Positions 40,684 through 49,901 of a DNA stretch of 64,000 bases are shown piece by piece. The translations under genes and the position numbers were made by a program. The stretch is from Clostridia bacterium (GTDB taxonomy: Bacteria; Bacillota; Clostridia; Oscillospirales; Acutalibacteraceae): NCBI GenBank assembly GCA_017516745.1, contig JAFXBF010000011.1, positions 1 through 64,000 on the forward strand. Reading direction: 5' to 3'. Every line of letters begins with the position of its first letter. The first letter of the stretch is position 1. Under the pieces are notes generated by a model that worked only from the letters and a program-made list of their open reading frames with translations, ran no database searches and was not told where the DNA came from.

Positions 40684-40715
40684 AATAGCCGGACATTGTA
40701 TATGTTCGGCTATTT
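40684..40715 (+). terminator. Terminator-like hairpin before the MBOAT gene
   Basis: AATAGCCGGACAT (40684-40696) pairs with ATGTTCGGCTATT (40702-40714), one G-T pair, followed by TT. It ends the hydrolase transcript. Confidence 0.8.
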
Positions 40716-40748
40716 TAATCGGTTTTTTTATTGGGGTATGGAGAAAAA

Positions 40749-42221
40749 ATGGTATTCTCAAGTCTTCTTTTTGTTTTTGCGTTTCTGCCGCTTAATCTCT
40801 GCTTTTATTATTTAGCAAAGAGTACACCCGTGCAGAATGCGGTAATGCTCGTTTTCTCGCTTGTTTTCTATGCGTGGGGTGAGCCGAAATATGTACTGCT
40901 GCTGGTGGCAATGGCGTTTATAGATTGGCTGTTTTCCCTCGCTGTCGAAAAGGGCAGGGGAAAGAAGTCGGCTAAAATTGCACTTGTCTGTGCCTGCATA
41001 GCCGATCTCGGCTTGCTCGGTGTGTTTAAATACGGTACCTTCTTTCAGGAGAATCTGCAGGCGCTTACGGGCTTTCCGTCTGTCGTTACACAGATTGCCC
41101 TGCCTATAGGCATATCCTTCTACACCTTCCAGCTTCTGACCTATGTTGTCGATGTCTACAGGGGAGACGTGAAGGCAGAGAAAAACTTCTTCAATGTTCT
41201 GCTTTACGCAGGCCTTTTCCACCAGTGTGTGGCAGGCCCGATTGTCCGTTATAAGGATATTGCCGAGATGATTAGGCACAGAAAAATAAAAGGTGAGGAT
41301 ATAAGCGCAGGTATAGTCCGCTTTACTGCGGGTCTGGGCAAAAAGGCTCTGCTTGCAAACGCCTGCGGTGCACTTGCGGACACCATGCTATTAAGCGACT
41401 CAACTGCGGCTGATTTATCGCTGCTGAGTGAGAATATACGCATACTTTCTTCCCGTCCTGCAACAGCGCTGTGGCTGGGAATGCTTTTCTTTATGCTCCA
41501 GATTTATCTCGATTTTTCCGCCTATTCCGATATGGCTATCGGTATGGGTATGATGACGGGCTTCAGGTACAAGGAGAATTTCGACTATCCGTACTGCTCA
41601 ACCTCGATTACCGAATTCTGGCGCAGGTGGCACATTTCCCTCGGCTCATTTTTCAGGGACTATGTGTATATTCCCCTTGGCGGCAACCGCAAGGGTATGG
41701 CAAGAACAGTATTCAACCTCTTTGTTACATGGATGCTTACGGGCTTCTGGCACGGTGCAAGCTGGAACTATGTTCTATGGGGTCTTTACTACTTCGTATT
41801 CCTCACGGCAGAAAAGCTGTTCCTTGGTAAGGTGCTTAAGAAAATACCCTCGCTGTTTTCACACGCTTACACCCTTGTTGTCGTCTTCTTCGGCTGGGTG
41901 CTGTTCAAGTTTGAGCGACTGCCGCTTGTGCTGACGGTACTTAAGGGTCTTTTCTGCGGCAACTCAAATGCCTTTACGAATTACGAGGCAGACATAATGT
42001 TCAAGAGCAGTATTTTCCTGCTTATCGTTGCCTGCCTTGCCTGTCTGCCGCTTGCAAAGCTTATAAAAGCGGCACTTGTACGCCTTGAACAGAAGGACGG
42101 TAAATTCGGCAATGCTGTGGCGGTAACAGCTTTGGCTGTTTACCCCTGCGCAATGCTTCTGCTTTCAACTGCGGCACTTGTAGGCAACAGCTACAATCCG
42201 TTTCTGTACTTTCAGTTTTAG
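40749..42221 (+). CDS. MBOAT-family membrane O-acyltransferase (AlgI/DltB-like)
   Basis: A 490-aa protein with about 10-12 membrane helices. YLDFSAYSDMAIGMGMM, ITEFWRRWHISLGSFFRDYVYIPLGGN and GFWHGASWNYVLWG are the conserved MBOAT regions; His335 in WHGAS is the catalytic His and the earlier RRWH carries the second conserved His. These enzymes pass acyl groups across the membrane to surface polysaccharides or teichoic acids. ATG 40749 follows GGAG (40740-40743). The DHHW gene starts 19 bp later, giving the usual pair for polysaccharide O-acetylation. Confidence 0.92.
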   Translation: MVFSSLLFVFAFLPLNLCFYYLAKSTPVQNAVMLVFSLVFYAWGEPKYVLLLVAMAFIDWLFSLAVEKGRGKKSAKIALVCACIADLGLLGVFKYGTFFQENLQALTGFPSVVTQIALPIGISFYTFQLLTYVVDVYRGDVKAEKNFFNVLLYAGLFHQCVAGPIVRYKDIAEMIRHRKIKGEDISAGIVRFTAGLGKKALLANACGALADTMLLSDSTAADLSLLSENIRILSSRPATALWLGMLFFMLQIYLDFSAYSDMAIGMGMMTGFRYKENFDYPYCSTSITEFWRRWHISLGSFFRDYVYIPLGGNRKGMARTVFNLFVTWMLTGFWHGASWNYVLWGLYYFVFLTAEKLFLGKVLKKIPSLFSHAYTLVVVFFGWVLFKFERLPLVLTVLKGLFCGNSNAFTNYEADIMFKSSIFLLIVACLACLPLAKLIKAALVRLEQKDGKFGNAVAVTALAVYPCAMLLLSTAALVGNSYNPFLYFQF

Positions 42222-42239
42222 GGGGTGTAAAGGAAAAAG

Positions 42240-43538
42240 ATGAATAAGAAACAAAAGAATAAGGTAAGGGCGGTTATTGCTTGCTTTTTTGTTCTGCTCT
42301 TTGTCGGGGCAACGGTGGCGCTTTACCTGCCGTTAAGACCGACTTATTCCGAAGCGGAAAAAAGGGAGCTGACAAAGTTCCCCGAATTCAGCGTGCAGAC
42401 TCTGCTTGACGGCAGTTATTTTAACGGTATCAGTACGTGGTATTCCGATACGTTTCCTTTCAGAGAAATGTTCATCAACGCCAACAGCAAGATAAAATCC
42501 TTTTACGGAATAGGGGACAGCATAAGCGGCTTTGCCGATGAGATAGGCGACGATATTCCCGTAATTCCCGAAGAGCCGACAGGCGGTGAGGCTGTTACCG
42601 ATCCGCCGACAACCGAAGCCCCCGATAAGGCTGATGACCCTCTCATACAGAAGCTGAGCAGTGTGATTATTGTTGACAACGCTGCTTACGAGTATTACAG
42701 CTTCATCCGTTCAACGGCGGACGGCTATGCCGCAACAGTCAGCAGGGCGGCAAACACTCTCAAGGATAAATCCCGTGTGTTCTGTATGGTTATTCCGACA
42801 AGTATCGACATAATGCTTGACGATGATATACGCAAGAATGTCAGCACCACCAGCCAGGATGATGCAATAAATTATATCTATTCGGTAATGTCGCCGAATG
42901 TGGCGAAAATCAAGCTGTATGAGCCATTAAGGGCACGCAGAAACGAATATATCTATTTCCGCACAGACCACCATTGGACGGCTCTCGGCGCATATTACGC
43001 CTACTGTGAATACGCTGCGGCGGCAGGGCTTGAGCCTGCACCGCTTACCGCTTTTGAAGAAAAGCAGTTTGACAATTTTGTCGGTGCTTTTTACAACGAT
43101 TCGGGCAAAGACCCCGCACTCGAAAAAGACCCCGACACGGTTTACGCTTACAAACCCATAGGCAATATCAAGCTCGAATACACCGACCCAAAAGGTAATA
43201 AGACAAAGTGGCCGGTTATTGCAGATGTTACGGATTGGAGCAGAGGCTCGAAATACAACACCTTTATCGGCGGCGACCAGCCCTATGTAAGAATAGTCAA
43301 TGCCGATATAACGGACGGTTCATCCTGCCTTGTAATCAAGGAGTCCTTCGGCAATGCAATGGTACCTTTCCTTACACTCAATTATTCCGAAGTTCATGTT
43401 ATTGATTACCGCTACTGGAAAGGCGATATAAACGAATTTGCAAAGGAAAACGGAATTGACGACGTAATCTTCCTTAACAATATTTCGGCAACGAGAAACA
43501 AGTCGCTGATGAATACGTTAAGCGTAACAGTAAAGTAA
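42240..43538 (+). CDS. DHHW-family protein (AlgJ/SGNH-like acetyltransferase partner)
   Basis: A 432-aa protein with an N-terminal membrane anchor (VRAVIACFFVLLFVGATVALYL) and an extracytoplasmic domain. TDHHWTALGAYYAY contains the family DHHW motif (243-246), and RTDHHW with an earlier Ser/Asp region gives the SGNH-like catalytic set. A Pro/Thr/Glu-rich linker (EEPTGGEAVTDPPTTEAPDK) lies near residues 118-138. Such proteins transfer the acetyl group delivered by the adjacent MBOAT protein onto an exopolysaccharide. AAAGGA precedes ATG 42240. Confidence 0.88.
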   Translation: MNKKQKNKVRAVIACFFVLLFVGATVALYLPLRPTYSEAEKRELTKFPEFSVQTLLDGSYFNGISTWYSDTFPFREMFINANSKIKSFYGIGDSISGFADEIGDDIPVIPEEPTGGEAVTDPPTTEAPDKADDPLIQKLSSVIIVDNAAYEYYSFIRSTADGYAATVSRAANTLKDKSRVFCMVIPTSIDIMLDDDIRKNVSTTSQDDAINYIYSVMSPNVAKIKLYEPLRARRNEYIYFRTDHHWTALGAYYAYCEYAAAAGLEPAPLTAFEEKQFDNFVGAFYNDSGKDPALEKDPDTVYAYKPIGNIKLEYTDPKGNKTKWPVIADVTDWSRGSKYNTFIGGDQPYVRIVNADITDGSSCLVIKESFGNAMVPFLTLNYSEVHVIDYRYWKGDINEFAKENGIDDVIFLNNISATRNKSLMNTLSVTVK

Positions 43539-43554
43539 GCATTATAAAATATAT

Positions 43555-43586
43555 AAGGCGTATGAGCTTAGAAACTCATACGCCTT
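43555..43586. terminator. Bidirectional terminator
   Basis: A perfect 12-bp stem AAGGCGTATGAG (43555-43566) / CTCATACGCCTT (43575-43586) between convergent genes. Confidence 0.88.
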
Positions 43587-43603
43587 AGTTGTTTAAGTTT
43601 TAA

Positions 43604-45616
43604 TTATGCTGTTGCTTCGGGAGCGTCGGGGTTTTCGGGGTCTGCGCCGGGATCAATGTAATCCTTGGGCTTGATACCGATCTTGATGAGGAAGTTGAGA
43701 ACGTCCTCACCGACGTCGAGCATCTCAAGAAGACCGTAGAGGTCAATCTCACCACGGAAGAGCATACCGAGAAGACCGAATACTGTCTGGAGGAGAGCGA
43801 TGATACCGTCGATCTGGTACTTGACATCGTAGAAGAACCACTCAACGTCCTTTACAAATCTGTCCCAATTGCCAAGGCGTACGAAACCGTCGAGCTTATC
43901 CATAGCCTCAACAAGCTGTGCTGTAGCTGTATCGATATAGGACTGAGAGGAGAAAGCAGTTGTGTACTTGTCCTTGTTGTCCATATAGTTCTGAGCTGCT
44001 GCGAGCTTGTCAGCGAAGTTTGTCCAAGCGGCTGTACCGCCTACTTCTTCTTCACGCTTAACGTCTTCGTCCTTGTAGAAGTTTTCTTCTGCGTAGCCTG
44101 CTGCACGCTCAAGAGCTGCCTCAAGTGCAGAGAAATCTGTCTGGATGAAGTGTGAATCCTTGTCAGCAAAGAGTGCGCTGATTCTTGCTGCTGCTGCATC
44201 GATAGCTTCCTGATCTCTGATGTCAAGAGTATCCTTGATAGCCTCGAAATCCTTTTCTGCTACGATAGCGTCAACTGCTGCGTTAACTTCTGCAACGTAA
44301 GCGGGGTCATACATCTTGGGGTCAAGTGCACGTGCGCCCTTAACAGCGTTTGTCCACTTTTCAAGTGAAGCACCCTTGTAGGGAACCTGTGCGCAAAGGT
44401 CGTTGAGAGCCTTTGTTGCAGCGTCAACCTCTGCCTGCTTGTCGATTGTGTAAGCAAGGATTTTGCTTTCGTCTCTGAGCTGAAGGTTGATAAGAGTGTT
44501 GAAAGCTCTGTTCTCGCCTTCGGGAGAAGCGCTGAGGTTGTGGAGTGTGCTTGCCTGAAGCTCTCTTGCGGCTTTAACTGCTGCCTTGTATGCTTCAAGG
44601 TCTGCAGGAAGTGCCTCGAGTGCGGCGAAAGCATCTTCAATAGCCTTTGCTGCTGCGTCAATCTTAGCCTGATCTGCTGCTGTGAGGTCTGCAACGTCTG
44701 CTGCAAGAGCTGCCTCAAGAGCTGCCCATGTTTCTTCTGTGTAGTGCTCAGCTACAAGACCTTCTGTCTTTGCAACTGCTGCATCGTATGCTGTGTAGTC
44801 TGCGGGGTTAACCTCAACACCTTCAACTGTCATAGCACCTGTGCCTACTGTGTAAACGCCGTCTGTGGCTGTTGCCTCAACGCCGCCGAACTTGACAACG
44901 GGTGCGGACTGGCTGTAAGCCTCATCAAGCTTGAGCTTGATGCTTGCGCCTGCAACAGCGTACTTGATTGCTGTTGTGCCGTCTGCTGCTGTGTATGTAA
45001 CACCGTCAACTGCAGGAAGCTCTGAGTAAGCGTCAGCCTTGATTGTTACCATGACACGGATGTTCTGTGCCATTGTGGTGTTCATTGTACCGGTTTTGCC
45101 CTGTGCATTGACAACCTGAACCATCTTGTTGGTTGCGGAGCTTGCAACTGCGTCTGCAAGGTAGTAAACGGAGCTTGCCTTTGCAAGAGCGTAGTTTGCA
45201 AAGTCTGCCATTGTGGGAAGTGCAAACTTTACGGTAAGTGTCTTTTCGACCTTTGTGCCGTTGTCGCTTGCTGCATAAACCATTGTGGTGTCTGCAAGAG
45301 AAGCGGCCTGAGCATCTGTGAGTGTGATTGCGGACTCAACAACTTCTTTGATTGAGCAGTTTGCGTAATCGGGGAAAACGGCTGTGGAGTTGTACTTGAC
45401 CTTGGCACCGACTATGTCCTTTGTGATAAGGACAAGGCTGCCGTCAGCCTTCTTTTCGAGTACACGCCATGTTACGTCTTTGCCGTCTGCTGTGCCGAAG
45501 ACTACATAGTCTGTAGAATCGTCTGCAGCAAAAGTGGTGAACGGAATTGCTGTGAGCATCATAACAACTGTCATTACGGCAGCGATAAGACGCATCAGCG
45601 TTTTGTTTGTCTGCAT
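43604..45616 (-). CDS. Secreted Ala-rich protein with FIVAR-like repeats
   Basis: A 670-aa protein with signal peptide MQTNKTLMRLIAAVMTVVMM..FAADD. An N-terminal beta-rich domain (residues about 30-270) starts YVVFGTADGKDVTWRVLEK, similar to DUF6273-type surface domains. Then come helical repeats of FIVAR type, e.g. VEVNPADYTAYDAAVAKTEGL and YTEETWAALEAALA, ending AKAIEDAFAALEAL, with further copies to about 580. The C-terminus carries a hydrophobic helix (IIALLQTVFGLLGMLF) and an acidic Pro-rich tail; no LPXTG is present. It is probably a cell-surface protein. AGGAGG precedes ATG 45616. Confidence 0.8.
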   Translation of the reverse strand: MQTNKTLMRLIAAVMTVVMMLTAIPFTTFAADDSTDYVVFGTADGKDVTWRVLEKKADGSLVLITKDIVGAKVKYNSTAVFPDYANCSIKEVVESAITLTDAQAASLADTTMVYAASDNGTKVEKTLTVKFALPTMADFANYALAKASSVYYLADAVASSATNKMVQVVNAQGKTGTMNTTMAQNIRVMVTIKADAYSELPAVDGVTYTAADGTTAIKYAVAGASIKLKLDEAYSQSAPVVKFGGVEATATDGVYTVGTGAMTVEGVEVNPADYTAYDAAVAKTEGLVAEHYTEETWAALEAALAADVADLTAADQAKIDAAAKAIEDAFAALEALPADLEAYKAAVKAARELQASTLHNLSASPEGENRAFNTLINLQLRDESKILAYTIDKQAEVDAATKALNDLCAQVPYKGASLEKWTNAVKGARALDPKMYDPAYVAEVNAAVDAIVAEKDFEAIKDTLDIRDQEAIDAAAARISALFADKDSHFIQTDFSALEAALERAAGYAEENFYKDEDVKREEEVGGTAAWTNFADKLAAAQNYMDNKDKYTTAFSSQSYIDTATAQLVEAMDKLDGFVRLGNWDRFVKDVEWFFYDVKYQIDGIIALLQTVFGLLGMLFRGEIDLYGLLEMLDVGEDVLNFLIKIGIKPKDYIDPGADPENPDAPEATA

Positions 45617-45764
45617 TGGTTTATTCCTCCTAAAATATTTTTGAATTCAGGAAATTTGCGTGTTAATTATATCATATATTAACAAGATTTACACCTTGTA
45701 ATTTCTACCAAATAATTTTGAATTTTTTGTATACTTTGAATATAATTATTATACAATGTAAAAA

Positions 45765-46781
45765 TCAAGTAAACATTTCTTCTGTGTAGCTGCGGTAGCT
45801 GCCGTTGAGAATGTTCTCCCACCAGCCGCTGTTTTCAACATACCAGCGTATGGTTTTTTCTATACCCTCGTCAAAAAGGGTCAGCGGCTGCCAGCCGAGC
45901 TCGTTGGAAATTTTCTTCGGGTCAATGGCGTAGCGGCGGTCGTGGCCGGGTCTGTCCTTGACGTAGGTGATAAGGTCTTCACTCTTGCCGAGCGCCTTGA
46001 TTATGGTCTTTACAACCTGAATGTTTGCCCTTTCGTTGTGTCCGCCGATGTTGTAAACCTCGCCTATTCTGCCGTTATCGAGTATCATTGCAATTGCACG
46101 GCAGTGGTCCTCAACATAAAGCCAGTCACGCACATTCAGACCCTCTCCGTAAACGGGAAGAGCCTTGCCGTGTGTGGCGTTTGCAATCATAAGCGGAATG
46201 AGCTTTTCGGGGAACTGATACGGGCCGTAGTTGTTGGAACAGCGTGAAACCGTAACGGGTGTGCCGAAGGTGCGGTGGTAAGCAAGCACGAGCAAATCTG
46301 CCGAAGCCTTGCTTGCCGAATAGGGTGAGGAGGTGTGAATCGGCGTGTCCTCGGTAAACATAAGGTCGGGTCTGTCCAGCGGCAGGTCGCCGTAAACCTC
46401 ATCGGTCGAAACCTGATGGAAACGGGGTACGGAATACTTGTTGCACGCATCAAGCAGCACCTGTGTGCCGAGAATATTCGTTTTGAGGAAAACCTCAGGC
46501 TCTTCAATCGAGCGGTCAACGTGCGATTCGGCGGCGAAATTCACCACCGTGTCAAAATTCTCTTTTTCAAAAAGCTCATAAATGAACTTTCTGTCCGTAA
46601 TGTCGCCCTTGACAAACTTGAAATTCGGGTTGCCGAAAGCCCCTTTAAGTGTTTCAAGGTTGCCTGCATAGGTGAGTGCATCAAGGCAGACGAGCTTTGT
46701 TTCGGGATAGTTTTCGAGCATATAATAGACGAAGTTACCGCCGATAAAGCCGGCACCGCCTGTTACAAGAAGTTTTTTCAT
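45765..46781 (-). CDS. rfbB: dTDP-glucose 4,6-dehydratase
   Basis: A 338-aa extended SDR enzyme. VTGGAGFIGGNFV binds NAD, FAAESHVDRSIEEP is diagnostic for RfbB/RmlB, STDEVYGDLP provides the catalytic Thr, Asp and Glu, and YSASKASADLL the Tyr-xxx-Lys pair. It makes dTDP-4-keto-6-deoxyglucose for rhamnose and other deoxysugars of the envelope. ATG 46781 follows AAAGGAAAAGC. RfbA, C and D are not adjacent, which is unusual; the gene stands alone here. Confidence 0.95.
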   Translation of the reverse strand: MKKLLVTGGAGFIGGNFVYYMLENYPETKLVCLDALTYAGNLETLKGAFGNPNFKFVKGDITDRKFIYELFEKENFDTVVNFAAESHVDRSIEEPEVFLKTNILGTQVLLDACNKYSVPRFHQVSTDEVYGDLPLDRPDLMFTEDTPIHTSSPYSASKASADLLVLAYHRTFGTPVTVSRCSNNYGPYQFPEKLIPLMIANATHGKALPVYGEGLNVRDWLYVEDHCRAIAMILDNGRIGEVYNIGGHNERANIQVVKTIIKALGKSEDLITYVKDRPGHDRRYAIDPKKISNELGWQPLTLFDEGIEKTIRWYVENSGWWENILNGSYRSYTEEMFT

Positions 46782-46913
46782 GTTGCTTTTCCTTTCGTTT
46801 TGCAAAAGAAATATTCATATACAGTGAATTATATCAAATATCCCGGATAAAATCAACCAAAACTATTGCAACGGCAAAACAAAGCATTTAAAATAGGGGA
46901 GAGGTGTTGAAAA

Positions 46914-47405
46914 ATGGCAAGAATAAATCCCGTTGACTATAACAGCGCAAGCGAAGAAATCAAAGCCGTGCATGATGTATATATAAAGAAAGCGCCTATG
47001 AACAATATGAAGCTCACCCTGCTCAACAACCCCGTTGCTTTCAGGGCGCTTATGGGCTTTCACGACGTGCTGGCAGAAGCTAAAACCTTCCTCGGCGAGC
47101 TTACCGCCAACCTTTTCTGCTACTCAATTTCAACGGAAAACGACTGTGCCGTGTGCTCGAAGATATTCAGAAACTTTCTCGACGAAAACGGTGTGGATTT
47201 CGATACCCTTGTTTTAACTCCCGAACAGCACGCCCTGATTTCCTACGGCAGAAACATTGCCGACAATCCCCACGAGGTCTATGACGAGCAGATGGACGAG
47301 CTTAAGGAATATTTTACCGATGAACAGATAGTAGTAATCACTTCCCTTGCCGCAATGATGGTGGCATCGAATATAATAAACACTGTTTTAGAAGTGGATA
47401 TGTAA
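46914..47405 (+). CDS. AhpD/carboxymuconolactone-decarboxylase-like protein
   Basis: A 163-aa all-helical protein. STENDCAVCSKIFRNFLDENG places a CxxC pair (Cys78, Cys81) at the position used by AhpD-like peroxidase reductants, but the His that usually follows (CxxCxxxH) is not evident, since Phe-Arg-Asn follows instead. NPVAFRALMGFHDVLAEAK and the C-terminal helices fit the fold. A thiol-redox role is likely but not certain. GAGAGGTG precedes ATG 46914. The gene is transcribed alone and ends at a strong terminator. Confidence 0.75.
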   Translation: MARINPVDYNSASEEIKAVHDVYIKKAPMNNMKLTLLNNPVAFRALMGFHDVLAEAKTFLGELTANLFCYSISTENDCAVCSKIFRNFLDENGVDFDTLVLTPEQHALISYGRNIADNPHEVYDEQMDELKEYFTDEQIVVITSLAAMMVASNIINTVLEVDM

Positions 47406-47443
47406 AAACCGCCGTAACGGAATTTTCCGTTACGGCGGTTTTT
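47404..47443. terminator. Terminator after the AhpD-like gene
   Basis: A perfect 19-bp stem from 47404-47422 to 47425-47443 (AAAAACCGCCGTAACGGAA and its complement), the longest in the window. Confidence 0.95.
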
Positions 47444-47445
47444 AA

Positions 47446-47564
47446 AAATGCAAAATGCAAAGTTTAAAATGCAAAGTTAAGGGTCGCTCCGCTCCGGTTA
47501 TATATAATGGGTGAGGGCGAAGCCCTCCCACAATTTTGCACTTTGCATTTTGCGTTTTGCACTT
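47446..47564 (+). repeat. MITE-like repeat, copy E (no terminal inverted repeat)
   Basis: Left arm of 7-nt units (ATGCAAA ATGCAAA GTTTAAA ATGCAAA), core GGGTCGCTCCGCTCCGG, the hairpin GGGTGAGGGC-GAA-GCCCTCCCAC, and a right arm of TTTTGCA-type units complementary to the left. It lies between two gene ends and its right end touches the stop codon of the S1-domain gene. Confidence 0.78.
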
Positions 47565-47565
47565 A

Positions 47566-48489
47566 TCAAAACACGCTTTCAATCACCCTCGTACAGCTTT
47601 CCGGCGAATACACCCAGCGGCTGATGTGCTTTGCATCGGTGTAATACTGCGGTGCGGCAGGCGGATATTTTGCGTCAAACGCATCGACCACTATCAGCTT
47701 GATTTTCATTCTTTCGGGTATCAGGCTTTTGATGTAAACGGTGGCATTCTGTCCTGCTTTTACATCGGGTGCAGGCTCGGCAAGCCCTGCAAGATTTGGT
47801 GTCAGTTCAACGAAAATGCCGTACTTTTCAACCGAGCGCACAATGCCGGGTACGGTTTCGCCTGCCTTGAAATTCTGTGCATTCTGCTCCCACGTGCCGA
47901 GAAGCTCCTTGTGGCTTAATGTTATTTTTCCGTCGGGTGCAATGTCCTTGATAACCGCCTTTATATCGTCACCTACGCTGAAACGCACATTCGGGTGGGG
48001 AATCCGTGAAACGGAAATTGCGTCAATCGGCATAAGCGCAACAAGTCCTGCGCCGATATCCGCAAAAGCGCCGAAGCCCTCTGTGTGCGTTATTTTTGCG
48101 TCAATGACGTCGCCTTTGTTGAGCTTGCAAATGTATTCGTTGTAACAGTCCTGCTGAACACGCCTTCTGCTGAGTATTGCCATTGTTTCGCCGTAGCTGT
48201 CGGTTTCAAAGCCTGTTATGATGAAGCAAACGGGCTTGTTTACCCGTGAAATAAGCGCAATGTCACGCACGCTGCCGTCCTCTATTCCTATTGCACCCTC
48301 GCAACGGGGAATAATACCTCTCATCGGCCCCAAATCAAGGTGCAGGTTGTGCTCGTTGTCGCAAAGCAGTACCCTTGCCTCAAGCACCGTGCGGTTACGG
48401 CAGGCATACATAAGTGAACTTTTGTCAGCCATATTCTTTTTGTTTTCGGGCGTGGAAATAAGTTTGCCTTCGGGTGAGTATCTCTTCAT
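47566..48489 (-). CDS. S1 RNA-binding-domain protein (ribosomal protein S1-like)
   Basis: A 307-aa protein with at least two or three S1-type OB domains: VLEARVLLCDNEHNLHLDLGPMRGIIP (degenerate), LNKGDVIDAKITHTEGFGAFADIGAGLVALMPIDAIS (complete) and FKAGETVPGIVRSVEKYGIFVELTPNLAGLAE (complete). Such short S1-like proteins of Firmicutes bind RNA and may act in translation or RNA turnover. The ribosome binding site before ATG 48489 is weak in a GC-rich palindromic stretch. It stands alone on the minus strand. Confidence 0.8.
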   Translation of the reverse strand: MKRYSPEGKLISTPENKKNMADKSSLMYACRNRTVLEARVLLCDNEHNLHLDLGPMRGIIPRCEGAIGIEDGSVRDIALISRVNKPVCFIITGFETDSYGETMAILSRRRVQQDCYNEYICKLNKGDVIDAKITHTEGFGAFADIGAGLVALMPIDAISVSRIPHPNVRFSVGDDIKAVIKDIAPDGKITLSHKELLGTWEQNAQNFKAGETVPGIVRSVEKYGIFVELTPNLAGLAEPAPDVKAGQNATVYIKSLIPERMKIKLIVVDAFDAKYPPAAPQYYTDAKHISRWVYSPESCTRVIESVF

Positions 48490-48588
48490 TTGCTTGCGGC
48501 ATTGCTTGCCGCTCCCTCCCTTATATTCGGTTTTACTGATTATATATATATGCCGGGCGTTGCTGAAAATTCCCTGCTTTATTGAAGA

Positions 48589-48617
48589 TTGATATTTTTA
48601 TGAATGTATGCTATAAT
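48589..48617 (+). promoter_or_regulatory. Promoter of the DUF951-prfA cluster
   Basis: TTGATA (48589-48594), 17 bp, TATAAT (48612-48617), 30 bp before ATG 48648. Confidence 0.8.
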
Positions 48618-48647
48618 AACAATGGAATAAATTGGGGTGGTGTAACT

Positions 48648-48836
48648 ATGGACGTAAGAACAGGTGACATTCTTTATATGAAAAAGCCTCATCCCTGCGG
48701 CTCAAACACTTTTGAAGTTCTTCGCACGGGGATGGATTTCCGTTTGCGCTGTACGGGCTGCGGAAGAGAAATTATGGTTGTGCGCTCCAAAGCGGAAAAA
48801 AGTATTAAAAGGATAGAGAGAAAAGAAAATGACTGA
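48648..48836 (+). CDS. DUF951 family protein
   Basis: A 62-aa protein. [20 protein letters not shown], then [16 protein letters not shown] is the DUF951 pattern, a small beta-barrel-like domain with Cys residues (HPCG, CTGC) that may bind zinc. The family is found next to translation and replication genes in Firmicutes and its function is unknown. ATG 48648 follows GGGGTGG; codons upstream of it overlap the promoter. Its end overlaps the prfA start by 8 bp. Confidence 0.85.
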   Translation: MDVRTGDILYMKKPHPCGSNTFEVLRTGMDFRLRCTGCGREIMVVRSKAEKSIKRIERKEND

Positions 48837-49899
48837 TAAGTTAGCTCAGGTTGAAAAACGCTACGAAGAAATAAACGCTTTGCTTTGCGAGCCCGACGTT
48901 GTTTCTGATATTCAGCTTTACAAAAAGTATATGCAGGAAATCAAGCACCTTACACCTGTTGTTGAAAAATTCCGTGAGCACAAAAAGGCTCTTTCGGATT
49001 TGGCGGGCGCAAAGGAAATGCTTGAGGATTCCTCGCTTGATGCCGAACTCAGGGAAATGGCGCAGGAAGAGCTTGAACAAGCCAAGGCGGCTGTTGATAC
49101 AACGGAGCAGGAGCTTAAAATTCTGCTTCTTCCCCGTGACCCGAACGATGACAGGAACGTTATCGTGGAGATTCGCGGCGGTGCAGGCGGAGACGAGGCT
49201 TCGCTTTTTGCAAACTCGCTTTACAGAATGTATTCGATGTATGCCGCCACAAAGAACTGGAAATCCGAAATACTCAGCGCAAACGAAACAGAGGTAGGCG
49301 GCTTCAAGGAAATCAGCTTTATGATAAGCGGCGAGGGCGCTTTCTCGCGCTTTAAGTTTGAAAGCGGTGTTCATAGGGTGCAGCGTGTGCCCGAAACCGA
49401 AAGCCAGGGCAGAATACACACCTCTACCGTTACGGTTGCGGTGCTTCCCGAGGCGGAGGAGGTTGACGTTGAAATCAACCCTGCCGATTTGCAGGTGGAT
49501 ACCTTCCGTTCAAGCGGTGCAGGCGGTCAGCACATCAACAAAACCGAGTCCGCAATACGTATTACCCATATTCCCACGGGTACGGTTGTCGAGTGTCAGG
49601 ACGAGCGTAGCCAGCACAAAAACCGTGATAAGGCTATGAAAATTCTGCGTTCGAGAATACTTGAAGCCGAGCGTGAAAAGCAGGCAAGCGAAATTGCCGG
49701 CGAAAGAAAGCTTCAGGTAGGTACCGGCGACAGAAGCGAAAGAATACGAACCTATAACTATCCGCAGGGCAGAATGACAGACCACCGCATAGGTTTAACT
49801 TTATATAAACTGGAAGCAATACTTAACGGCAGTCTTGATGAGCTTGTCGATGCACTTATTTCAGCCGATACTGCGGAAAAACTTAAATCGGGTACTTGA
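48829..49899 (+). CDS. prfA: Peptide chain release factor 1
   Basis: A 356-aa class I release factor, of normal family length. It carries the GGQ motif (232-234, in [15 protein letters not shown]) that triggers peptidyl-tRNA hydrolysis and a domain 2 segment [25 protein letters not shown], specific for RF1 rather than RF2. It recognises UAA and UAG stop codons. It overlaps DUF951 by 8 bp and its stop codon lies three bases before the next start, so it belongs to a tight housekeeping cluster. No programmed frameshift, unlike prfB. Confidence 0.96.
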   Translation: MTDKLAQVEKRYEEINALLCEPDVVSDIQLYKKYMQEIKHLTPVVEKFREHKKALSDLAGAKEMLEDSSLDAELREMAQEELEQAKAAVDTTEQELKILLLPRDPNDDRNVIVEIRGGAGGDEASLFANSLYRMYSMYAATKNWKSEILSANETEVGGFKEISFMISGEGAFSRFKFESGVHRVQRVPETESQGRIHTSTVTVAVLPEAEEVDVEINPADLQVDTFRSSGAGGQHINKTESAIRITHIPTGTVVECQDERSQHKNRDKAMKILRSRILEAEREKQASEIAGERKLQVGTGDRSERIRTYNYPQGRMTDHRIGLTLYKLEAILNGSLDELVDALISADTAEKLKSGT

Positions 49900-49901
49900 T
49901 T